Origin: Podospora comata
Taxonomy: Eukaryota > Ascomycota > Sordariomycetes > Sordariales > Podosporaceae
DNA: 64,000 bases
Direction of reading: 5' to 3'
Assembly: GCA_017354895.1 (NCBI GenBank)
Contig: CP071493.1
Location: 2,542,001 to 2,606,000 of the forward strand
Shown here: in pieces, positions 1 through 11,526 of the stretch
Layout: the number at the start of each line of letters is the position of its first letter
How positions within the stretch are numbered: the first letter of the stretch is position 1
Notes under the pieces: generated by a model
Database searches by the model: none
What the model was told of the DNA's origin: nothing
What the model saw: only the letters and a program-made list of their open reading frames with translations
Position numbers and translations under genes: made by a program

Positions 1-91
1 ACCCCACAAAGACAGAAATCTTTTTCCGAACCACCATCGGCTAAACTTCAATACTATTTCCGCATAGAAACTTCAACAAATCATCCCAATA

Positions 92-175
92 GGTCCGCTG
101 GCGTAATGGCAGCGCGTCTGACTACGATTCTATCAGTTAATCAGGAGGTTCCAGGTTCGACCCCTGGGCGGATCG
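92..175 (+). tRNA. tRNA-Arg (anticodon ACG) with a 12-nt intron
   Basis: A complete cloverleaf can be drawn. The acceptor stem pairs 92-98 with 168-174 (one G-T pair) and 175 is a G discriminator. The T arm pairs 151-155 with 163-167 around a TTCGACC loop. The anticodon stem pairs 117-121 with 141-145, and the loop reads C-T-ACG-A with the anticodon at 124-126. The canonical nuclear tRNA intron position (after base 37) holds 12 extra bases at 128-139. A T run at 177-181 is the expected RNA polymerase III terminator. ACG is read as inosine-CG and decodes CGU/CGC/CGA. Only the exact intron boundary is uncertain by a base or so. Confidence 0.93.
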
Positions 176-1098
176 ATTTTTGTGGTTTTTGATCTTCCAC
201 ACCAAATCACTCTATGGACAGACTTATTCACCCTTGAATTTCATTTTGCCAGTCGAGAACACAGCTTGGACTACTACGCTGGTGGATGAATTGTACCTCA
301 CATGTTTCAGAGAAGAAAAGTAAAAATGGTGGTGGTAGTAGTAAAGTAGAATAGCTAACTGCCTAAAATCATCTCGCTCGTTATATTCTTAATTGTTTCT
401 CGTTTCCTGCCTGTTGTCGTCATCGACATTACTTTCCTCCCTAGCTATATATCATCCCCCCCTCCACCCACCTCCCTCACCATATCCTCATCCTAACACC
501 AAGAAGATTTCCAAGCAAGTCAACACACCTATACCTCCACATACATCATCCGTTCAAAGCACACAGACATTCATGCACCAACACACACACCAAAGAACAT
601 TTTCTACTAGCCAAAAAATCGTGTTTGTGAGGGGAGGTATCACATGCAACAAAACAAAAACAATGAAACACAAGTAACAAGCAAGCCAATATGAGGAAGC
701 AAAACTAAAAGCGCACGCAACAAAACCAAACACAGAAAAATGGAAATACATAAAAAAAACAAAAAAGACATGAAACCCCCGATTCCAGAAAAACCCCTTT
801 CAACCCCTTTCAAAAAGAAAAAATGTGCCCCAATGTTACCCAAAACCATGAGATACCGAAAGCCCAAAACCACACACAAACGCATACCTACTCAGCCCCC
901 ACATCAACCCCCACATCACCCCCCCTTCCCTCCCTTGGCCCTTTGTTTGCTTTTTTCCCCTTCAGAAATACCTCATGCTCGCCCTGAAAGACAATAGCTA
1001 GAGTATACCGCTCTTTGCTCCTCAAAAAAATCGATGGAAAAAGTGCCTCAAAACATATTGAAAATGAAACCCCCAGAATCCAAACCCATCAAAAAACA
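176..1098. other. Intergenic, tRNA to histidine kinase 3' end
   Basis: After the Pol III terminator the stretch is A/C-rich on the plus strand. It probably contains the 3' UTR of the minus-strand histidine kinase. Open frames here are short and low-complexity, and I see no gene. Confidence 0.6.
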
Positions 1099-4000
1099 CT
1101 ACTTCTGTCCCCTAGGCGCAATAGTGCTATGATGGTGAATATTCGGCTCCGACAGACTAGTACTCGACCTCCCAACCCCTCCCTTCAAGGGGTCCTCCGC
1201 ATCAGCAGTGACAATGCTCGGGCTCTCCAGTCCCGCCGTCAGCGCCTCCGAGGCCGTCATCCCCCTCGTTGCCGCCAGGCTCGGCCTCACATGAGAAGCA
1301 GCCGAGATCGCCGCCGCCGCCGCCGCGCCCGCGTTGCTGCTGGCATTCTGCTGGTACGCATTCAGCGCGGCATTGTCCCTCCGACCCCCCGTCACCGCGT
1401 CCGCCGCCCTGGCGAGCTCCCGCTCTCTGTTCTTCTCCAGGAGCTGGCCGCCGAGCGTGGCGCACTTGAGGATGGTCTGGATGAGGTGGTTTTGCTGGAG
1501 GGGCTTGGAGAGGTACTCGTCCATCTGGGCCTGGATGCACTTTTCTCTGTCGCCCATCATGGCGTGCGCCGTCAGGGCGATGATGGGGGTGCGCTGGCTG
1601 CCTAGGCTGCGCTCGTACTCGCGGATCTTGGATGTGGCTTCGAATCCACCCTGTTGTAAATCGTTAGCTAGAGTCTCCACAAACGTTGCGAGTTGAAAAG
1701 GGGCGACATACCATGATAGGCATCTGAACATCCATCAAGATGACATCAAACTTCTTCCTCTTGACAGCCTCAACAGCTTCCTCGCCGTTCCCAACCACGG
1801 TAACCACATGATGGTACTTCTCCAGGATCTTGACCGCAAGCCTCTGGTTGACCGTGTTGTCTTCCGCCAACAGAATCTCGAACGAGCGGGTGTTATCCGC
1901 CAGCGAGGGTGTCGCGCGGTTTTCCAAGGCAGGCACCATGCCGTTGCCGAGATCAATCAGCTGGCATGGCGTGGTCATGTACGACGTAATGCCCAGATCA
2001 AGGCAGGACTTGAGCGAAACGTGAACCACAGGGGCCAAGAGCACAATGGGCAGGTACTTGAAGTCGTCGACCGCTCTCAACCTGCGAGCGTCCTCGATCG
2101 AGTCAACAATGATGACATCGTATGGCGAATTTTGCTGAGTCCGAGCCTTCTCCAGCGCGGGGCTCTTCTCCGAGTCGACAACGATAGGCACGAGGCTCAG
2201 CTCCTTGAGCATCCTGACAATCTCGGATCCGTGACCGGTCCTGCCCTTGTCGATAAACAGTACCTGGTGGCCCTTGTAGGGGGTAAGTTGCTTCGCAATG
2301 AGCGAAACATCATCGTTGGCGAGACGGACGACGCACGTGAAGTAGAACTTGCTTCCCTTGCCGTACTCGCTCTTGACCCACACGTCGCCGCCCATCAGGT
2401 TGACCAGTCTCTTGGAAATGGAGAGACCCAATCCGGTACCGCCAAACTTGCGTGTCATGGAGCCGTCGGCCTGCTGGAACGTGTCGAAAATGAGATCAAG
2501 CTTGTCCGCCGGAATACCTATTCCCGTATCGGACACGATGAACTCAATGGCGTACTCGTAGGGCGCACACTGGACGTGAGACGCCTTCTGAATGGTCAAG
2601 CTGACTTCGCCATGCTCGGTGAACTTGATGGCGTTGCCCACCAGGTTCAGGATGATCTGGCGCAACCTGAACGAGTCGCCCACCACGTGGTCTGGCACCG
2701 AGTTATTGACTCGGTACGTGAGATCTAGGAACTTCTCGTTTGCCTTAACAGCGAGAGTCTTGAGCGCATTGAAGACAGTTCCACGCAGCGTGTAGGGAAT
2801 TTCCTCGATAACCATTCTCCTAGCTTCGATCTTGGACAGATCCAAAATGTCATCGATGATGGTCAACAGGCTGTTGGCCAGCGAGTTGACAATGTTGAGC
2901 ATCTCCCTTTGATACTGAGTGAGGTCGGTATCGAGAGTGAGCTGTGTCATACCGATGATGCCGTTCATTGGGGTCCGTATCTCGTGGGACATGTTGGCAA
3001 GGAATTCGGATTTGGTCTTGTTGGCCAACTCGGCTGCTTCTCTGGCCTGCGTGTTCCTCTGGATACTGTCTCTCAAGTTGTACACCATCTGGTTAATCTT
3101 CTTCTTGAGCTCGTCCATTTCACCGGACGCTTCGACTTCAACTAGCTTGGTGAAATCCCCGTCCGTTGCGGCATTGGTAATGTCACCAAATGCTCGTACT
3201 TGAGCCGTCTGTTTGGGCCAGTTAGCAGGAATTTTCACCAAAACGGCATATTTGATAACGTACCAAGTTGTTGGCCATGGTGTTGACGTCGGTAGTAATT
3301 TCCTTCCATCTTCCCTTCAGGCCAGCAACATCGGCCTGTCCACCCATGATACCGTCGACACCGACGTCCTTGGCGACCCTTTGCACTTCGTTACAGAATA
3401 TCGAAAGCCGGTCAACCATGTTGTTAATGGTTTCCTTCAGAATGAGTATCTCGCCCTTGGCTTCGACGTCGATCTTGCGGCTCATGTCTCCATTGGCAAT
3501 GGCTTGTGTGACAGTTGAAATCCCTCTGACCTATATCGGTTGTCAGCATGAAGTAGCCAGTTGAAAAAGGAGTTGGGGACATACCTGTGATGTAAGGTTT
3601 CTGGCCATGGTGTTTACGTTTTCAGTGAGGTCTTTCCATTTGCCCTCTACGTTGTCGACCTGAGCCTGACCGCCGAGTGTACCATCCGTGCCGACCTCTC
3701 TGGCCACCTTGCTGACCTCAAACGCGAATGTTCCTAAGCGGTCCACCATGGTGTTGATGGTGTTCTTCAAATCCAAAATTTCACCCTGCACCTCGACCCC
3801 AATCTTCTTGGTAAGGTCACCCCGAGCGACGGCCGTAGTGACCTTTGCTATTTCTCGCACCTGCGTTGTTAAATTCATAGCCATACCGTTGACGTTTTCC
3901 GTAAGATCTCTCCAAGTGCCCTGGACATCATGTACCGTTGCTTGTCCGCCGAGTCGCCCTTCGGTTCCGACTTCCCTGGCAATCTTGGTAACTTCCCGTG

Positions 4001-5364
4001 CGAATTGTTGGAGCTGGTCCACCATAGAGTTGATCGTTTTCTTCAGTTCAAAGATTTCTCCGCGGCACTCAGCCTGCACCTTTTGCGTCAAATCACCCTT
4101 TGCGACAGCCGTGGTAACCTTGATGATATCTCGCACTTGTGTAGTCAGATTGTTGGCCATGGCATTCACGTTGACAGTCAGTTCGTTCCACATGCCCTGT
4201 ACCCCTTCGACATCAGCCTGGCCGCCCAGGATACCTTCGGTTCCGACGTCTCTGGCGACGCGTGTGACTTCAGAGGCAAAAGTCCGCAGTTGGTCTACCA
4301 TGGTGTTGATCGTTTGTTGCAGCTGTAGAATTTCTCCCTTGGCGGGGCGTTCAATTTTCTTGGTGAGATCACCATGGGCTACGGCGGTGGTAACAGAGGC
4401 GATTTCACGCACTATTATGCGAAGTATTAGCGCTGCCGAGTCGATGCTTTACCTGTATGATAGGGGGGATTCGTACCTTGATCAGTGAGGTTTTGAGCCA
4501 TGACGTTCACTAGCAAAGAGTCAGTATGTCTGAGCGCTTATCAGAAACATGCATTACCGTGCCAGCAAACATACCGTTATCAGTAAGTTCTTTCCAAGTT
4601 CCATCAACACCCTCGATTTGAGCCTGGCCACCGAGGATACCCTCGGTACCGACTTCACGGGCGACACGAGACACTTCGCTGGAGAAGACTTGCAGTTGAT
4701 CCATCATGGTGTTGATGGTACGCTTGAAAGTGGTAATTTCGGGGTCCATTTCAACACTGTTCATCCGCACCTTCTTGGAAAGATCACCGCGGGCGACAGC
4801 CGTCACGATTTCACCAATCTCACGCAGGGCCTTTTGGAAGGCCTCGTTGGCCTTTTGATGCTTCCATAGCTCGCGTTCCAGAGTAGCGACCCTTTCCTGC
4901 TCGATAATGGCAAGGGCCCTCTCCTGGAGCTGCTTCTGCTCGAGAAGCTGGGCATTTACGCCATCCAGCTCCTGGCGCTGGCTGTCGAGAAGCTTGGACT
5001 GATCGTCAACATGCTCCCTCAAACCTTCGAGAGCCTCGTCGAGGAGCTCATCTCGCGGTAGCGGAGCAGCATATCCAGAATTCCCAGCCCTTGCTCTTTC
5101 GTCCGACAGAGAGAGATGGCCATTTCCGTCAGGGGTGTCGGGAAGCAGGCTCGAGGTGGTCGTATTGGCACGGGCCTGAAGATGCTGGACACGGAGAACC
5201 AGCGCAGCAAGTTCGAGCTCGAGTTCGAGCTTTTCAGAAGTATCAGCGCCCGGGATGTTGAAACGGGTGTTGACGCGGAGATTCAAGAGAGGCGGCGTGG
5301 TCGGATCGGTCGCGAGACTTTTCAGAATAGCAGTCACAGCTGCTAGCGATGATTCGCCACTCAT
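1099..5364 (-). CDS. nik-1: Group III hybrid histidine kinase (NIK-1/OS-1, osmosensor)
   Basis: Six exons on the minus strand (5364-4575, 4509-4477, 4411-3585, 3530-3264, 3208-1712, 1650-1099) give 1321 residues, close to Neurospora NIK-1. All introns are GT-AG, and exon 2 is only 33 nt. A coiled N-terminal region is followed by about five and a half HAMP repeats (roughly residues 190-690), each with a core like [15 protein letters not shown]. Then come the H-box [12 protein letters not shown] (His about 714), the N box, the G boxes DTGIGIP and GGTGLGLS, a degenerate middle region, and a C-terminal receiver with phospho-acceptor Asp about 1132 ([10 protein letters not shown]). Family knowledge: a cytosolic sensor upstream of the HOG/OS-2 MAP kinase cascade and the target pathway of dicarboximide and phenylpyrrole fungicides. 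The start [10 protein letters not shown] matches the family N-terminus. Everything expected is present. Confidence 0.96.
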
Positions 5365-8300
5365 GGTTGCGGCACAGAGGGCCGTTTAGACCCAGCAGCC
5401 GTGATATTGTCTCTGATGGGCGATGCCAGCGGTGGGAGAGACAGAGAGGTAAACGGTACAAAACGAGGGTAGCGACGGCGGGGTGATGGCGGTTAAAATG
5501 ATTTGGGTCGCGGGGAACGACTTATCGAGGTGGTCGGCGGCGTAGGTGCAACTCATGCGGGGAATACTGAATTGGCGGCGAGTCCAGGTGCAGTATGTGG
5601 ATTACACGACCCTTTGAGCGATGGGAATGCGACGGGCGACGATGGGATGACAGGCGACAGGCGACAGGCGACAGGCGACAGGCGGATTGCAAGACGCACA
5701 GAGGCTCGGATGGTGTGGCCGAGTTGCGCAGATGTCGTCGTCGGGTAACGGCACCAGAGTGTCGGGGAAGGCAAAAAAAGGGTCTTGCAAAAAGTTGAGT
5801 TGGACTGTAGTCGTCCAAATGGGCCGAAACCGCCGTGCGTAGGGTCTAGGCGAAGCGGAGACGCGGGTGTATTGTGAGGAGAGCTTTGTTCAGCCCCTCG
5901 TCGTCCTGTTGGACTTGTGCGGCCTGGTGAAAGGGTGAGGCAGCAGCAAAGGACTCGGGCGTCTTTGAGGGTGGGAGTGGGAACAGGGAGGAGGAGACGT
6001 GAAGAGAGGAGGAGGATTGAGAAAATGGGGTAGTCTGGGGGGCCGGTCGGGTCGCCGAGGAGGGCAAGGGATCGACGCTTCCCTGTCAATTCCCTGCACA
6101 ACCGCCCTTTTTTTTAGTGGCAGTACGAAGAGTGATAGATAATACGGCGATAGATAGTGGTAGGGTGGTGGGCGAGCCGTTGTGCCGTTGTCTTGTCTCG
6201 AACAGAAGAGCTGAATGTTGAATGGATGGCTTCTCTACACCGACATGTCTTTCAGGTGGTGTCTGTCTACAGCAAGCACACTACAAGTACCTAGTGGCCT
6301 AATGGATCCCGCCGTTCAAATCAAGAAATAGGTCCTAGCCACCTGTCAGACAGGAGCCTGGGCGGGCAGCTAAAAGAGACTGCTGCTGTGGCCTCGTCCT
6401 GACTCGGGACACGCCCAATCTGCCCACCTACTCACCCACTCTTCCCGAACTGTCGGTTCGCGTTACTGTGCACTAACAACCGTAGCGGCCCGACATTTAC
6501 AACGTTCCCGTTTCTTCAGGCGTCGCCAGTTTGGGGTTTATCTGAACTATCTGATCTATCTGATGTCTCCGTGACGCCTCCCTACCCCCCCCCCCCCTTC
6601 TGTCTTGGTGGTGCAGGTGGTGCTTGTCCAAAGAGAGGTGAGTGCTCCGTTGCGAGAGACATGCAGCTGTGCCGTGTGAGCTTCCCCGCTCGGGGGTTGC
6701 AGATGGTGCGCGGTAGGGCCTCAGGCAACATGCATTTTCTCTGAGTGCCTGATGGGAAAGCGCGAAAGCTCGAGCGACCTTTTTTTTTCGCCTGATGAGT
6801 TCTCGCTTGCTTCGGACGCCACTGCGGGGCTCCAGACACAGGCGTGTCTCGCTGTGGCTCTATCTTTTGGGCGCTTCAAGCCTGTGTCTTCTTCGCCCAC
6901 ATCGTCACACGGAAATGCAGCGTTCCAAATGAAGGCCGGCACATGGTTCTCATGCTTCAGAGCTCATTGGTTTGACGCTTGAAGGTCCGTGAGAGTCTCA
7001 CATCTCCATCCTAGCATCACTGCGGCGATATCCCACACCATCCATTACTCAATTCCGAATATTATCCGTCGTTTCGTTTCGCATTCAAAAAACATTCCCA
7101 TACCTATTCCAGCAACCAAGCAGCTTTCCAAGGCAATCTGATCGACAGGGTCGACCGACAGCTTCCCACCATGTACGGGGCAAGCCGTCCGTGGCCGCCA
7201 AAACCCCCGATCCCGAAAGGATTTGCATGCTCCTAGCGATCTCCTCCTGGTGAGTCTATCTTTTTTCACTTCCTCAAGCTGATGCTTCAAGTCAAAGTCA
7301 ATATCTTCAGGGCAGCATTTGAAGCGAGTGTTCGCCAACCCCGCGGCCGCACTGACCAGTTATCTTCAGCCACTGACGTCATGGGGCACATGGGGACTGA
7401 GGCGCATTGCCATCCCATTCTTTTGTCTGTTTGCTAGACCCCTTACCGCCAACCCTGACAACAAAAATCCCAAAAAACGAAAGGTAAAAGAGCCATGTGG
7501 CTCAAGCAACGTCAATGGCTTTATGGCCCCTATACTGACAGCTGAGATCGCACTGTTATTTGTTGAAAAACGCTTGCCAAGCAGCATGTCCATGGTCCAT
7601 GGCACACATAAAACTGTCTCATTCTTTGCTTGGTAAGTCCACATATCACCTGATGCCCACAGCTGTTGAGACCTGAAAGTCCTGAAAAGGTGAAACAAAA
7701 GCTCCTTGGAGAATCCCAAGCATGTCTGTCGGATGAACCAGCCGATCGGCAAGGGGCTGACATCCCGTCAAGCCCATTATACTGTCGTTCTCTCACCGCA
7801 GCTGGAATCCGTCCCTGGACCAGGCAGTTCTTTGCTCGTATAGGGGTTAACACCGGACGAATCACGGCCATATCCGATATCCCTTCTACCAAAACCTCTG
7901 GCACGTGATCAAGACATCACAGGGAATGTCCTCTGGATCTGATCAACCGTTCCGGGGTGTTGACAGCGGTGGAGGACGGCCAATGGCGGCACCCATATTC
8001 CACTTAGCAAGCGGAAGGGAAAAGGATTGACCGTCTGTTGCGTTTTATATCTCTGATGAAGGGCCATGAACGACCACACAGTAGCTCTGTTCGATACCCC
8101 ACGTGGGGTCCGACATGGCTCGGGTGTCCACAGACAACGGAGGAGAAGTTCCCTACGTGCATTGATCTGCACATGGAGTAACCGACGAACGAAAATGGCA
8201 ATGCAAACCGCCCGCTCACCACCGGCTTTAGTAAAAATGTTCGACATGAATTCAGAAGGAGGCAGCCGGGTCTACATCAACACGTGGACCGGGGCCGGGA

Positions 8301-8626
8301 GCCGGGATTATTGTGGAAGACAAGGCCGGATCCATGAACCGGCGGTGGCAACCGCCAAGTCGGGTGGTCGGACAGCCGGCACCTCCAGGGAACTGAGAGA
8401 CATTCTTTGTGTCTGGGCTTTTTTTTGTTCTCAGACCGAGACTTCCCGAGACAACTGTTTCGAGGTCTGGATTGCTTGTGGCAGGATGGGATCTTGCATG
8501 CAGGGATTGTAGGAAGGAGGGGGTTTATCAGACTTCTAAGGCCACTCAGGTATCCAGTTGCAAGCGACTACTTCAAGGAACCATTACTATTACCAGACCC
8601 AAGACCCAAAATATCGCCTTTGTCTG
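5365..8626. other. Long gene-free stretch upstream of the histidine kinase
   Basis: About 3.3 kb holding the kinase promoter and leader, the heptamer repeat and a run of 13 C at 6585-6597. The open frames (the longest about 180 codons, at 5553-6101) are low-complexity and have no recognisable domain or splice pattern. I see no gene, tRNA or mobile-element end. Confidence 0.5.
5649..5683. repeat. Heptamer minisatellite, 5 tandem copies
   Basis: Five perfect tandem copies of the 7-mer GACAGGC lie about 290 bp upstream of the histidine kinase start codon, probably within its promoter or 5' leader. Confidence 0.9.
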
Positions 8627-10203
8627 TCATACATGCGGTAACATTTCAACCCAAGCAGGACTGTAAAACACACCTAGAGGTGCGGCCCGTAAACTGATGA
8701 AGACCTCCACTACCAAGAACACGCGGGCGGCCAGCATCACAATTAGCATGGTGATACAGAATATGAAAGGAGTGATGAGAAGGGGCATAACCGCCTGGCC
8801 CAACACTGCGACTTCATCATCCTAGTCGTAATGCTCTGGTTCGTCGCACCAGCTCCTTCCAAAGACACATGAAATCACACCGAGAATCAGCCAAGAAAAA
8901 GCGGCTGCAAAGAGTGTGGCCAATATCAGAGCTGGTCCAGTAGATGTGATGATAATGGAGGACACCTTCCAGATAACGGCCTCTTGAACAGTGGGAAATT
9001 CGAAGTTCCAAGCCGAAAGATGGACACCGCCGTAGGCCACAGGTAGGACGAGAGAGCTAAATACTGCTAACTTGTGATAATAGACATAGGCCAGGGCTTC
9101 GAGGAGGAAGTCGAAGGGGTCTTTGGGTACGAGTTGTGCTGAAAGTTGAGAATATTGCCATGGTTTCTATAGAAAAGCGAGTCTGTTTCTTTGGCCACTT
9201 TGTGGATGGTTCTCATGGCGTTTCGGTCTTTGACTTCGTAGGAGCCTTGGAGGTCAAGGGGTTTCTGATCACAGATAAGCAATCTGAGTACAGCCACAAG
9301 GGCTACACGGGCAGCCAATAATGGTACCTTCGTCATGGGGTCGAAAATGACTTACGTACCATAATGTGCAGCTCCAACAGACTGAGTGGTAAGTTATATA
9401 CCTTGCGCGCAGCACACTCAATAATCACCCAACTAACTTGGATAACAACCAGCGATTTCTTGAAGAAGTCCGCCTTGCTCTGATGCATTATGAAGGACCT
9501 TGGCAGCATCAGTGCTTTGACATCTTGATCTGCTACCTCCTTTGCAAGATGGGCAGAGATGATACATGTGCGCATTTTGTGCCCTTCATCTATGTCACTT
9601 TCTTGATGCCTCACTGTGAACTCACCCATCGTTACGAAGAAGGCATATTACATATCGAAAACACACTATATTTGGTGTCAGCCTAGCTACCAAGAATGGT
9701 GTAACATCCGAGGAGGTTTATGTATCAAATGCACATTTCAGACTCACATGGTCGGTTATATATGCTTGGTCTTTGGAGTGAGCATCTGCTGTACTGCCAG
9801 TGTCCTTTCTTGTAGTCATCATCTTCTCATCGCACTTTTCACATGGTGTCGGGTTGTGCCATGGGAACACGGCTGGTAAGCTTGAAACGGGGTCTTGGTA
9901 GCTCCTGCCTGGAAACTGGATGTCTGCAACAGTCGAAGTGTCGAAACTGACCGTTTCAGCTGTGATTATATCACCCAAGGTATCTGTTGTGGCATCATCA
10001 ACGAGCTTTGTTTTGTCCTTTTGTTCCTCTTCTTTCTCGCGCAAATGTTTCAACAGTGCTCTTGCTTCGAAGAATTGAGAACAGGCTACGGCGGTAAGGT
10101 ATGCATGTGCAAAAGTTATTATTTGGAAGTAGTTTTTGACGGATGGGAGATTCACTGATATTTTGAAAGCAAAGCCTGTTTTCTTGCGTGTCTCTCTCCT
10201 CAA
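8627..10203 (-). pseudogene. Decayed fungal multi-pass membrane protein
   Basis: Minus-strand pieces match, in order, a large unnamed Pezizomycotina family of multi-span membrane proteins. They are a helix ending EARALLKHL (about 10,070), a QSKADFFKKSL segment leading into a membrane span and LPLSLLELHIM (about 9,340-9,460), KPLDLQ (about 9,260), the hallmark YGGVHLSAWNFEFPT (about 8,980-9,030), and a C-terminal span with RVFLVVEVFISLR ending at a TGA at 8627-8629. An intron at about 9355 (GTAAGT donor) joins the second and third pieces. The last two membrane segments share one frame but are separated by a TAG at 8822-8824. The frame also changes near 9140-9210, where only a weak 68-nt intron could account for it. 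The usual N-terminal part was not found. It is either a pseudogene or a gene with unusual introns. The family's function is unknown. Confidence 0.55.
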
Positions 10204-11526
10204 GCCTACAGCTCAGCCCGCCATACAGCTTCACCTTGTATGCCGCCTATGGCGACGTGGGGGCTATATCCGGTTCCCGGCATCCAATAGGCTGGCCGTC
10301 AAAATGTCTATTCAGGCCTCAGCATAGGTCGCCTGATATGCCGCGTAGTTCTCAAGTAAAAGTGCACTGCTGGTTTTTTTTGGAGGTATTCAACTTCTCA
10401 ATCAGCACGCTGGCATCGGCCCATACCCGCTCGGCCTTGGATTTCATACCCCATCCTTGAATAGTTTCGGCTGGCTGCAGGTAGGAAAGCCCCTTTCCCA
10501 GCACCAAGGCTCGTCTGTGTACATGTCTCGATTTACGTGATACCGCAACGTGATGGGTTGGGATGCACCACATGCGGTGATACAGATCGGGGGGGAAAGT
10601 CAGGGTCGATCCCTTCGTGCAGGTAAGTCAGCTGTCCAAGGTTGGTGGAATGGGATTCTCATCATACGAGGCTGCGTCTAGATAGATAGATCTCTCCCTC
10701 GGATGTCCAATGATGGATGACTATGGCACTTGGTAATTTTGCTGGGGGGTTTTGTGCTGTGATGTCGCCGCCAGTATCCTGAACCAAGTGAGAAGAATAT
10801 TCTCAGTGACAAATGTGATGACACTGGATTGTGATACTGTGAGAAGGGAATGTTCACATCAGATTGGATATTGGAATTGTCATTCTGCCATGGCTAATCT
10901 CCATGGGAATCTTTCGGGGCAGTAGACTCACAGAACAGTTCCAAGTGGCAGTGCTTGGGTCACCTGCTTCTGACCTGAGGGGGAAGCCAGTTCCACGGAC
11001 ACGGTGGTATCCGTACGTACCGGAGTCTCTCGCAGGTTTGAGGATATATATTCGCGGCAAGGTTACCAGCGAAATCGGGATCAGACTGAGCGTAATCCCA
11101 ACACCATGGTGCGGAATTGTTTCTCTGTAAGATTGATCTCGGGGACAATAAACCGCTCAAGCTTTTCGCCATGTGGTAATACTTGTATTACAGAATGAAG
11201 GATCACAGTGAGTAGAATGACATCGGCTAAGAACCATCAGTCCTCTTTTGCGATATTTGTCCCGCCGATTTCAGATTAGTGGTTGTCATGGCAGCGAACC
11301 CCCTATTCGTTCCAAGAACTTAAAAGAGGGTTAGGGTTGTTGTACACTCAGCTTCACTTTTTACCGATAAGATAAGGAATTTCATCCCACCTTTGAGCTG
11401 CACACCAGCGCGCGCAATTGGATCGATTCGCCAGCCAGCCAAAAAGTTATTTTTCCTCTCTGGTCGCAAACCTTCCTCCTTCTTGATCAGCCCGCCGACT
11501 GATCGCACCGGCTAGCTAGCTAGTCG
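10204..11526. other. Intergenic between membrane-protein relic and Dus2
   Basis: This may contain the eroded 5' part of the membrane-protein relic and, at its right end, the Dus2 promoter. A short GGGTTAGGGTT match at 11328-11338 is too small to mean anything. I see no gene. Confidence 0.5.

Noticed and set aside
1808-2728. 306-codon open frame on the plus strand
   Set aside because: It is antisense to the histidine kinase exon 5, and its sequence mirrors the kinase codons.
5649-5683. Heptamer repeat considered as a CRISPR-like array
   Set aside because: Units are directly adjacent without spacers, and the genome is eukaryotic.
11328-11338. TTAGGG-like telomere motif
   Set aside because: It is barely two units and lies next to a housekeeping gene. 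Too short to indicate an internal telomere.
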